NCBI GenBank assembly: GCA_964432995.1
Contig: CAYSPU010000052.1
Span: 1 to 26,723, forward strand
DNA length: 26,723 nt
Source of the DNA: CAYSPU01 sp964432995
GTDB taxonomy: Bacteria; Verrucomicrobiota; Verrucomicrobiia; Limisphaerales; JAHDYP01
Direction: 5' to 3'
Shown here: piece by piece, positions 13,830-21,519 of the stretch
Layout of the letters: every line of letters starts with the position of its first letter
Numbering within the stretch: the first letter of the stretch is position 1
Translations under genes and position numbers: made by a program
Notes under the pieces: model-generated
What the model was told of the DNA's origin: nothing
Database searches by the model: none
Seen by the model: only the letters and a program-made list of their open reading frames with translations

Positions 13830-16800
13830 TCACTCCACCGTGAGCGCAACCAGAAAGGGCGCCGAGCCACTCATCGCGGAAACGAAGTCAACGCTGGCGA
13901 TGCTGGCGCCTGGGGCAGGATTCTCCAGGCTTGTGAGATACAATCTCAGAGAGCGGTTCGCTTGAAGGGCAACGGGGTTGCTCCCCGTCCAGACCACTCT
14001 GCCGCGGTCCGACGCTTCGCGGTCCGGCTTTGCCGGGTCCCACGACCACTCGCGGACGTCCCGCCCATAGACCAGATCAAGTCCTGCTTTGCTGCCGTCG
14101 GTCCCGTGCAGAACGAGGGTGGCCACTGCGACCCCCTCTTTCTCCGGTTGGACTGTCCCAACTAGCAGATGAAACCGCCGCACTTGCTGGTCCACACGAA
14201 TCCCCTCAACCCGAACGGGCAGGCTATCCCAGGCCACCTGCCACGAGCCTGCCGACGAGGTAGTCAGTCTTAGCTGAACCACCCCTCGGATGTCGAAACG
14301 CACTCCCCCCAGTTCCACCAAGCCTACCGGCAGCCCCGACAAATCACTGTCGTGCCGGGCTGTGTTGAAGTTCAAAAAGAACGGCTCATTGAGTTCACCG
14401 GTGTAGTAATCAGCAAGATCGATCTGCTTCACGGTAGCACCAGGGTCACGCTTCGGAAACGAGGCTCGGTCCACGGGGAGTTCAATGACCTTGGGTGGTG
14501 GTCCATCGTTCCCCGCGAGCTCCCGCTCGGCGCTTAGCCTTTTGCGCCAGTAGCTCCTTGCGTAGCGTCTCACTCGTTCCACAAGGTCGGTTCTGTTTAT
14601 CTCATCCCTCGCCTCTGGCTTCCGACTCCACGTTTCGCCGTATTCGGCTGTATTCCAGGGGAATGCCTCCCATTGATGCAGTCCTTGATCCACGGAAGGC
14701 GCAGCGATCCGCGGGCTCTTGAGGTCAGAGCTGAAGCTTGCTCCGTAAAAGAGCTCGCGCCCGCTCAAGGCCAAGGTCTGGCGAGGCGGTCGCCCGATAT
14801 CCCAGATTTCGATCGCTCCGGAGTCAACGCCAAGGGCAAGGCCCATGGAGGTCGCAGCGATCAACCGGCGACCGTCTGCACTGATGTCAATTCCCCAAGC
14901 GCCGATCCCTCGCGTCGTGCCTTCATCAACCAACCGTCCGGACGATATCTCCCACAGCCTGATCCGTTGGCCATCGGCATAGGTCGCCGCGCGTTTGTCG
15001 TCAGGGTGGAATCTCACGTAGACCCAGGAACCCGCTTTACCGGCCTGGAGTTCCCGCAACAGGACCCCCTTCTCGATGTCCCACACTCTGGCTTTGCCGT
15101 CGCTGCTCCCCGTGACGAGTCGACAGGAAGCTCCATCGAATCCCACGTCCACCACTCCACGAGAGTACCCCGTTAGCTCGAGAGGCTGCTGGTGGTCCAT
15201 ATACAGCGTCTGCAGTTCGTCGCCACCCCGGGCATCCCAGATCTTGGCACTACCGTCGAGACTGCCAGTGGCAATCAGCCGACCATCGTGGCTCCAAGCC
15301 ACGCAGTAAACCTGGCGACGATGACCGCGGAGAGTCAGCAGCAGTTGTCCAGAATCAACGTCCCAGACCTTTGCGGTCTTGTGGGATCCGCCGGTCACGA
15401 TCCGCTGGCCATCCGGACTAACGGCGATCCCCAGGATCATCTCGTTAGCGGAGTGGACCCGCAGAAGCGTCCGCCCGCTCCGGCTCGACCGGACAATCCA
15501 GCCGCGGCAATACGCACCTGAGACGATCCGTTGACCGTCCGGGCTATAGGCTGCCGCGTTCTGCCAGAGGTCCTCTTCTCCCAAGTCGCGCCCGGGCGAA
15601 GCGCTCCAGATCTTGACCGCCCCTGCTTCATCGCCAGTGGCGACCAGCCTGCCGTCCCGGCTCACCGCGATCGACTTCACCATCCGGTTGTGCCCGCGCA
15701 GCACTTTGAGTCTTCGGCGCTTCACCAGATCCCAGACCGATACCCAGCTCTCCGCCCCAAGGGTGACCATCGTGCTGCCATCGGCGTCAAAAGCGGTTTG
15801 GAGGACACGGTCGTTGATGGCGAGTCGCTCAGTTCCGGTCGCTACCTCCCATAACCGAGCCGTATTGTCCTCGCCGGCGTTCATGACGAGGTGACTGTCA
15901 GGACTGAAGAACGCCCTGCGGACCGACGCCGGTTGAGTCCCCTGGATGGTGATCAGAGGTCGTGGCAGTCCGTTTGTGCTCCACAACACGCATCGCCCTT
16001 GGGTGTCGACCGTCGCGAAGTGCTCTCCCGTGTCGTCGGCGAAGAGCGCGAAGATCTGGTTTGTCGGAGGGGATGCGAGCGGCTCTGGAAATGATCGGAT
16101 CCGCTTGCCCGAGCTCGCTTCCCAGACCCACGCGGCGTGTTCGGCCACCGCGACGAGACGCTGCCCGTCGGGGCTCAGGGACACACGCCGGAGTGGCTGA
16201 TTGGCGATCTCCACCTGCACGATCTGCTCCCCGCTGGCACTGTCCCAGACGGTGACCTTCCCGTCAGCTCCGCCACTGACGAGTTGCTCGCCGTTTGGGC
16301 CGTAGGCCAGGGTCGAGACTTCGCCTCCTCCAGGCCGGAGAATCAGCTGTCGCTGCCAATTCGTCGTCGCCCACACCCACACCCCATTGGTTCCCATCAC
16401 CGCTGCCAGTTGACGACCGCTCGGATCAAAGGCAATCCAGCCGGCAAGGTTTGACGAACTCCCGAAACGGAAAACCTCCTGCTCCGCTTCCCAATCCCAC
16501 ACCTTGGTCAAGCCTGCTGCATCTTGCGACACCACCCACCGGCTGTCCGGGCTGAATAGTACCGCCACCACGTTCGTCTCGTGGGCCTGGAAACTCGCGG
16601 CGTCCTGATGACAGAGATAGAGCAAGTGGCCCCATTCCCAGTGCCGGTATTCTTCCGGGCATTTCCACAAGGTCTCCAAGGCGCGGTCGATGCTCCCTTG
16701 CTCGATCATTGCGTTGGCCGCCGCGATGTTCGAGTAGTAGGCCTCCCGCTGTTCAGCTTTGCGTGCATTGGCGATCCGCCAAGCGGCTGCGACCGACACC

Positions 16801-18053
16801 CCGGTCACGGATAGCAATAGGGCCAGGACGCACGCTGTCAACCCGGCGACCACGGGTTTCCGTCGGCACCATCGCCAGGACTTGCCGGCGGGGCCAACGG
16901 ATCGGGCACGAATCGGTTCACCATTCACGAACCGATCCAGTTCATCGGCGAGATCGCCGGCGGTGGCGTAGCGACGGGCCGGGTCTTTCTCCAGGCATTT
17001 CAGCGTGATGGTCTCGAGGTCGCGCGGGATGTGCGCGTTCAGTTTCCGGGGACTCGGCGGATCGTCCTGGATGACCTGCTGCACCATCATGCGGGCGTTG
17101 CCGCGAAACGGCAGTTCACCGGTCAGCAACTGGAACAACACCACACCCAGCGAATAGATGTCCGTCCGCCGGTCGGCGGCGTGGGCCTCGCCCCGTGCCT
17201 GCTCCGGGCTCATGTAGGCGGGCGTGCCCAGGAGTTGACCGTCCAGGGTCAGCGTCACCTCGCCCGCTTCGCGCCGGGCCAAGCCGAAGTCGGTCAGGTG
17301 GGGCTCGCCCGCGGCATCGATGAGGATGTTCTGCGGTTTGACATCGCGATGGATGACGCCGGCGTCGTGGGCGTGCTGGAGGGCGCGGGCCAACTTCGCC
17401 GCCAACCGGGCGGCTTCGCGGGGACTCAGCCGATGGCCGGTCAGCCAGTCGGCCAGCGAGACGCCTTCCACAAAATCGCACACGATGTAGATCAGGTCGG
17501 CTTCGCGACCGACCTCGTGCACACTGACAATGTTCGGATGGCGCAGTTGCGCGGCCGCGCGGGCTTCGCGCAGGAATTTCTCCGCTTCGGCGGGGTCGAG
17601 TCGGCGATGGCGCGGGATCTTGATGGAGACCAAGCGGTCGAGGCGGGTGTCGCGGGCCTTCCAGACAGTGCCGAAGGCGCCCGTGCCGAGCTTTTCGAGG
17701 ATCTGGAACTGGCCGATCTGGCCGAGATCGGCCGCCGCTTGGGATGCGGCCGCTTCGTCGACCACGCTGAAGTTCGTCCCGCAGGAATCGCAGTGGACAC
17801 TCGAGAGAGGCGCGCCGGAGGCCAATTGGATCAGGTGACCGCAGTGCGGGCAGCGGACGCTGAGATTCGAGCCGCCGGGTGCTGGTCTTTGATCGCCTTC
17901 GAGGTGCGCCACGGGGGCGGCTTCGAGGGAATCGGATTCGTCTTTGTCCTTGGCCAGTCCGGCGGCGAGCATGCAGGCGGTGCACAGGCCCAGGGGCGTG
18001 TCGCCGGAGATCCGCCGGCCGCAGACGGGACAATGTCGCTCAGCATCCGTCAT
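13830..18053 (-). CDS. Zinc-ribbon serine/threonine protein kinase with WD40 repeats
   Basis: A 1407-residue protein. The N-terminus has two zinc-ribbon-like pairs: CPVC (8-11) with CTAC (24-27), and CPHC (68-71) with CDSC (88-91). The kinase domain (about 115-375) is complete: glycine loop GTGAFG (123-128), Lys145, HRDVKPQN with catalytic Asp237, DFG 255-257 and SPEQ. A membrane segment lies at about 398-425. Many WD40 repeats follow (about 480-1110, for example DGRLIATGSLDGSAKIWD), and a C-terminal beta-rich domain of about 230 residues containing GGVRFDIRGVVQL. It is a Hanks-type membrane kinase with an exported or propeller-like sensor half. The sigma-factor gene upstream on the same strand is a likely partner. 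Confidence 0.92.
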   Translation of the reverse strand: MTDAERHCPVCGRRISGDTPLGLCTACMLAAGLAKDKDESDSLEAAPVAHLEGDQRPAPGGSNLSVRCPHCGHLIQLASGAPLSSVHCDSCGTNFSVVDEAAASQAAADLGQIGQFQILEKLGTGAFGTVWKARDTRLDRLVSIKIPRHRRLDPAEAEKFLREARAAAQLRHPNIVSVHEVGREADLIYIVCDFVEGVSLADWLTGHRLSPREAARLAAKLARALQHAHDAGVIHRDVKPQNILIDAAGEPHLTDFGLARREAGEVTLTLDGQLLGTPAYMSPEQARGEAHAADRRTDIYSLGVVLFQLLTGELPFRGNARMMVQQVIQDDPPSPRKLNAHIPRDLETITLKCLEKDPARRYATAGDLADELDRFVNGEPIRARSVGPAGKSWRWCRRKPVVAGLTACVLALLLSVTGVSVAAAWRIANARKAEQREAYYSNIAAANAMIEQGSIDRALETLWKCPEEYRHWEWGHLLYLCHQDAASFQAHETNVVAVLFSPDSRWVVSQDAAGLTKVWDWEAEQEVFRFGSSSNLAGWIAFDPSGRQLAAVMGTNGVWVWATTNWQRQLILRPGGGEVSTLAYGPNGEQLVSGGADGKVTVWDSASGEQIVQVEIANQPLRRVSLSPDGQRLVAVAEHAAWVWEASSGKRIRSFPEPLASPPTNQIFALFADDTGEHFATVDTQGRCVLWSTNGLPRPLITIQGTQPASVRRAFFSPDSHLVMNAGEDNTARLWEVATGTERLAINDRVLQTAFDADGSTMVTLGAESWVSVWDLVKRRRLKVLRGHNRMVKSIAVSRDGRLVATGDEAGAVKIWSASPGRDLGEEDLWQNAAAYSPDGQRIVSGAYCRGWIVRSSRSGRTLLRVHSANEMILGIAVSPDGQRIVTGGSHKTAKVWDVDSGQLLLTLRGHRRQVYCVAWSHDGRLIATGSLDGSAKIWDARGGDELQTLYMDHQQPLELTGYSRGVVDVGFDGASCRLVTGSSDGKARVWDIEKGVLLRELQAGKAGSWVYVRFHPDDKRAATYADGQRIRLWEISSGRLVDEGTTRGIGAWGIDISADGRRLIAATSMGLALGVDSGAIEIWDIGRPPRQTLALSGRELFYGASFSSDLKSPRIAAPSVDQGLHQWEAFPWNTAEYGETWSRKPEARDEINRTDLVERVRRYARSYWRKRLSAERELAGNDGPPPKVIELPVDRASFPKRDPGATVKQIDLADYYTGELNEPFFLNFNTARHDSDLSGLPVGLVELGGVRFDIRGVVQLRLTTSSAGSWQVAWDSLPVRVEGIRVDQQVRRFHLLVGTVQPEKEGVAVATLVLHGTDGSKAGLDLVYGRDVREWSWDPAKPDREASDRGRVVWTGSNPVALQANRSLRLYLTSLENPAPGASIASVDFVSAMSGSAPFLVALTVE

Positions 18054-18103
18054 GTGACCTCCACGATCCTGAAACCGTGCTCAGCAGAGATGACTGAGTA
18101 GCA

Positions 18104-18188
18104 GGTAGGGCGCGACCTCCGGGCGCGCCGCACCGAAACCGGTCCGCGGATTGGATCCAGCCGGCGCCCTCGGAGAGGTCGCCCTACC
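18104..18188. repeat. 85-bp palindromic intergenic element
   Basis: The ends are inverted: ggtagggcgcgacctccggg at 18104 against ggagaggtcgccctacc ending at 18188. They pair over about 24 bp with small bulges, leaving a loop that holds gaaaccggtccgcgg. The right arm recurs at 6101-6126. It lies between the sigma-factor and kinase genes. It resembles a BIME/REP-type dispersed element. Confidence 0.72.
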
Positions 18189-18237
18189 TTGCGCTTGACC
18201 GCCGACGGTTTCGCAGGCTTTGCGACGAGGGAGCACA

Positions 18238-18326
18238 AACGTCCAACGCTCAACGTCCAACGCTCAACATTCAACCAATCGCTCCCTTGAACGTTGGACG
18301 TTGAACGTTGGATGTTGAACGTTCGC
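18238..18326. repeat. Inverted heptamer repeat array between sigma and kinase genes
   Basis: Left arm 18238-18276 consists of 7-bp units such as aacgtcc, aacgctc, aacattc. Right arm 18288-18326 holds the inverse units gaacgtt, ggacgtt, ggatgtt. The arms face each other across a 12-bp spacer (aatcgctccctt and neighbours) and could form a long hairpin directly after the sigma-factor stop. Confidence 0.82.
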
Positions 18327-18327
18327 T

Positions 18328-19080
18328 TCATTGCCCCTGGATCCGGATTAGGTAACGGAGCTCGTCATCGATGTCCTTCGGATCCGACACGGTTTCTGCA
18401 ACCGCTCGTCGGAGGGCGTCGCGGTAGCGTCGGCGCAGCCGCGTGACCGCCATGCGCACGGCGGGTTCAGTCAGGCCCAGATCTTCCGCTGCCTCGCGGT
18501 ACGCCAACCGCTCACAGTCACCCTGCAGGAAGGGATGCAGTCGCTCGAATACCCGCGCCTGACCGGACTGGGAGTACTCCGCTTCAACCGACTTCAAGGA
18601 CTGGCCCAGGACTGTCACTCCCCATTTCTGATCGAAGAGCGCCTCCGGCGTAACCTCGAGAGCCGGCTCCGTCCGCAGCCGGCGCTCGGCCTCCGCGGCA
18701 TCGAGCGAAACCGGCCGCTGATCGCCGCCGCGTTTCGCGGCCTGGGCCAGGTCCCGTTGTTGGGCGAGGTAGTTCTTGAGGCACCCCAGGAGGAACGAAC
18801 GGAAGCGGCCCAATTCCGGCTTGGCTTTGTCGATGACATGGCGTTCGAGCAAGTAGAGCAGGAAGCCTTGAATCAGGTCCTCGGCATCTTCGGTGGATCG
18901 GCCCTGCCGACGGACGAACGCATAGAGGGGAAACCAATACGAGCGACACAGCTTCCCGAGCGCCTCACTCGAGCCAGGAGCTGCGGTGTCCCCCGCGGCG
19001 AGCACGGTGCTCCAATGCGTGGTGGCAAAGGTCGCGTTCCGGGCAAAGGCATCGCCCGCGCTGGAATCGGCCCGGGTCAT
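18328..19080 (-). CDS. ECF-like RNA polymerase sigma factor paired with the kinase
   Basis: A 250-residue sigma-70 family protein. It opens ATFATTHWSTVLAAGD, a signature of the large ECF-like sigma group common in Planctomycetes and Verrucomicrobia. Region 2 is near YAFVRRQGRSTEDAEDLIQG, and region 4 near YREAAEDLGLTEPAVRMAVT, then RLRRRYRDALR. A spacer of about 90 residues between them is longer than in classic ECF factors but normal for this group. I placed the start at ATG 19080, just before the signature region; upstream residues look like intergenic DNA. It precedes the serine/threonine kinase by 274 bp on the same strand. Family knowledge links such sigma factors to co-encoded kinases. 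Confidence 0.9.
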   Translation of the reverse strand: MTRADSSAGDAFARNATFATTHWSTVLAAGDTAAPGSSEALGKLCRSYWFPLYAFVRRQGRSTEDAEDLIQGFLLYLLERHVIDKAKPELGRFRSFLLGCLKNYLAQQRDLAQAAKRGGDQRPVSLDAAEAERRLRTEPALEVTPEALFDQKWGVTVLGQSLKSVEAEYSQSGQARVFERLHPFLQGDCERLAYREAAEDLGLTEPAVRMAVTRLRRRYRDALRRAVAETVSDPKDIDDELRYLIRIQGQ

Positions 19081-19123
19081 AACTCGATTCTTTACCACAT
19101 CGCCGGGTTGCTGAACACCGCAA

Positions 19124-19196
19124 AGTCGGCACGCCGGCACGGCGGCGAGTCGGCGAGTCGGAGTGCCCGCCGTCGTTCCGCCGTTCCGACGTTCCG
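19124..19196. repeat. Short octamer repeats upstream of fhs
   Basis: Two runs in 8-bp register: agtcggca, cgccggca, cggcggcg, agtcggcg, agtcgg (19124-19161), and cgtcgttc, cgccgttc, cgacgttc, cg (19171-19196). The first is the inverse of the gccgact units found downstream of fhs. The interval 19081-19255 is the divergent promoter region between the sigma gene and fhs; no clear promoter boxes were seen. Confidence 0.7.
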
Positions 19197-19255
19197 CCCC
19201 GCCTCATCTTCGCCATTGCCGAATACCGCCCCGTTCCCTCATCGTCCCCCACAAT

Positions 19256-20893
19256 ATGTCGAAGGCCACCGCGCCCGAAAACGCCTTGCCCCCCCGCCGC
19301 ATCCGCGATGTCGCTCAGGATCTGGGACTGGACGTCGACCAGATCCTCCCCCACGGCCATTACATCGCGAAGATCCCCATCGACGAACTGGAGTCCCGTG
19401 CCCGTCAACCCGACGGCCGGCTGATCCTGGTGAGCGCGATGACACCCACCCCCCAGGGCGAAGGGAAAACCACCACCACCATCGGCTTGGCCGACGCCCT
19501 CTGTCGACTCGGCCATCGTTCGATGTTCTGTGTTCGCGAGCCGTCGCTCGGCCCCTACTTCGGCATCAAAGGCGGCGGCACCGGCTCCGGTCGCGCCCAG
19601 GTCGTCCCCGCCGAAGACATCAACCTGCATTTCGTCGGCGACATGTATGCCGTGGAGAAGGCCAACAACCTCCTCTGCGCCATGACCGACAACCACCTCC
19701 AGCACGGCAACGAACTCGGGCTCGACCCGAGACGCATCGTCCTCCGCCGCGTGATCGACCTGAACGAGCGCTCGCTGCGCGACATCGTCATCGGCCTCGG
19801 CGGACCGAAGCACGGCGTGCCGCGTCGCGACGGCTTCAACATTACCCCCGCCTCGGAAGTGATGGCCATCCTCTGCCTGGCGCGGGACTTTGGCGATCTC
19901 GGTCGCCGCCTGGCACGCATGGTTGTTGGGTTCACCTATCGCGGCGAACCCATCCGCGCCGAGGCCATCCAAGCGGTCGGTGCCATGCAAGTGCTCCTGC
20001 GCGACGCCATTCACCCCAACTTGGTCCAGTCCCTCGAAGGCACGCCCGCCTTCGTTCACGCCGGACCCTTCGCCAATATCGCCCAGGGCACGAATACCGC
20101 CGTCGCCACCCGACTCGCCCTCAAGCTCGCCGACTACGTCGTCACCGAAGCCGGCTTCGCCACCGACCTGGGCGCCGAGAAGTTCTTCCACATCAAATGC
20201 CGGATCGCCGGCCTGCAACCCGCCGCCGCCGTCATTGTCGCCACCGCCAAAGCCATCGCCTATCACGGCGGTTTCCGTCCCAACGGCGGCCTCGCCAACC
20301 TGGAGAAGCATATCGAGAACATCCGCTGCTTCGGCCTGGAACCAGTCGTCGCGCTGAACCATTTCGCCGACGACGACCCCGCGGACTTGCGTCGGATCAT
20401 CCGCTTTTGCGGACGACAAGGCGTGGAAGCGGTCATTGCGGATCACTACGCCCAAGGCGGACAAGGCGCCATTCCTCTGGCGGAAGCCGTCCTGCGCGTC
20501 GCCGCCAAGCGCCGCGGCCAGCTCCGCTTCCTCTACCCGCTCGACGCCCCGATCGAACGGAAGATCGAGACCGTCGCCCGCCGCCTCTACGGCGCCGACG
20601 GCGTGGATTTCGACCGGGTAGCGAAGAAAGATCTCGAGCTCCTGGCGCGACACGGATTCGACAGTCTGCCCGTCTGCATCGCCAAGACCGCGATGTCCCT
20701 CTCCGACGATCCCAATCGCCGGGGCCGCCCCCGCGGGTTTCGCGTTACGATCAACGAGTTGAGGGTCGCCGCCGGGGCGGGATTCGTCGTCGCCATTTCC
20801 GGGAACATCGTCACCATGCCGGGCCTGCCCAAAGTGCCCGCGGCGGCGCGGATCCAGGTGCTGCCCAGCGGCCAGGCAACCGGACTGACGTGA
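19256..20893 (+). CDS. fhs: Formate-tetrahydrofolate ligase
   Basis: A 545-residue enzyme making 10-formyltetrahydrofolate from formate, ATP and tetrahydrofolate, a cytosolic step of one-carbon metabolism. The ATP-binding loop is TPTPQGEGKTTTTIGL. Family motifs EPSLGPYFGIKGGGTG, INLHFVGDMYAVEKANN, NGFNITPASEVMA-like (DGFNITPASEVMAILCLA) and VTEAGFATDLGAEKFFHIKC are all present, as is the C-terminal PGLPKVPAA. Length matches the 550-560 norm. The ATG at 19256 follows an open but unrelated leader. The gene ends directly against the octamer satellite; only one base separates its stop from the first repeat unit. Confidence 0.97.
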   Translation: MSKATAPENALPPRRIRDVAQDLGLDVDQILPHGHYIAKIPIDELESRARQPDGRLILVSAMTPTPQGEGKTTTTIGLADALCRLGHRSMFCVREPSLGPYFGIKGGGTGSGRAQVVPAEDINLHFVGDMYAVEKANNLLCAMTDNHLQHGNELGLDPRRIVLRRVIDLNERSLRDIVIGLGGPKHGVPRRDGFNITPASEVMAILCLARDFGDLGRRLARMVVGFTYRGEPIRAEAIQAVGAMQVLLRDAIHPNLVQSLEGTPAFVHAGPFANIAQGTNTAVATRLALKLADYVVTEAGFATDLGAEKFFHIKCRIAGLQPAAAVIVATAKAIAYHGGFRPNGGLANLEKHIENIRCFGLEPVVALNHFADDDPADLRRIIRFCGRQGVEAVIADHYAQGGQGAIPLAEAVLRVAAKRRGQLRFLYPLDAPIERKIETVARRLYGADGVDFDRVAKKDLELLARHGFDSLPVCIAKTAMSLSDDPNRRGRPRGFRVTINELRVAAGAGFVVAISGNIVTMPGLPKVPAAARIQVLPSGQATGLT

Positions 20894-20894
20894 G

Positions 20895-21490
20895 CGGCAC
20901 ATCGGCACATCGGCACATCGGCACGACGGCACGACGGCACATCGGCACATCGGCACGACGGCACATCGGCACGACGGCACATCGGCACGACGGCGCATCG
21001 GCACGGCGGCACATCGGCACGGCGGCACATCGGCACGGCGGCACGGCGGCGCATCGGCACGACGGCGCATCGGCACGGCGGCGCATCGGCACGACGGCAC
21101 GACGGCACGACGGCACATCGGCACGGCGGCACGACGGCGCATCGGCACGGCGGCACATCGGCACATCGGCACGACGGCACGACGGCACATCGGCACGGCG
21201 GCGCATCGGCACGACGGCACATCGGCACGGTGGCCGACTTACCGACTCGCCGACTTACCGACTCGCCGACTTGCCGACTCGCCGACTNNNNNNNNNNNNN
21301 NNNNNNNNNNNNNNNNNNNNNNNNNNNNNNNNNNNNNNNNNNNNNNNNNNNNNNNNNNNNNNNNNNNNNNNNNNNNNNNNNNNNNNNTGCCGACCCTCCG
21401 ACTTGCCGACCCTCCGACTTGCCGACCCTCCGACTTGCCGACCCTCCGACTTGCCGACTCGCCGACTTGCCGACTCGCCGACTTGCCGAC
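20895..21490. repeat. Octamer satellite with assembly gap
   Basis: Block 1 (20895-21230) is 336 bp, exactly 42 units of 8 bp without a register break: cggcacat, cggcacga, cggcgcat and cggcacgg in irregular order. Block 2 (21233-21287) has units gccgactt, accgactc and gccgactc. Block 3 (21389-21490) alternates gccgaccc with tccgactt and then gccgactc with gccgactt. Because 8 is not a multiple of 3, every reading frame stays open and yields an 8-residue repeat; these are not proteins. Confidence 0.95.
21288..21387. other. Assembly gap (100 N)
   Basis: Exactly 100 undefined bases inside the octamer satellite. The round number suggests a scaffold gap of unknown true length, probably caused by the repeat itself. 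Confidence 0.97.
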
Positions 21491-21519
21491 GGTGCGAATC
21501 CAGGCGATAACCCAAGCCC

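Noticed and set aside
18965..21220. Long minus-strand open frame opposite fhs
   Set aside because: The sequence is a shadow of fhs codon bias, rich in Gly, Ala, Val and Asp, with no domain pattern.
20895..21490. CRISPR array
   Set aside because: The repeat unit is 8 bp with no unique spacers and no cas genes nearby; it is a simple tandem satellite.
20811..21510. Cysteine/arginine/histidine-rich repeat proteins in several frames over the satellite
   Set aside because: A period of 8 bp keeps all frames open by chance and gives 8-residue peptide repeats in every frame on both strands; no start or ribosome-binding context supports translation.
18535..21510. Very long open frame on the plus strand antisense to the sigma gene and crossing fhs
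   Set aside because: It overlaps two convincing genes in other frames, is rich in arginine and proline as expected of a GC-rich shadow frame, and crosses the N gap.
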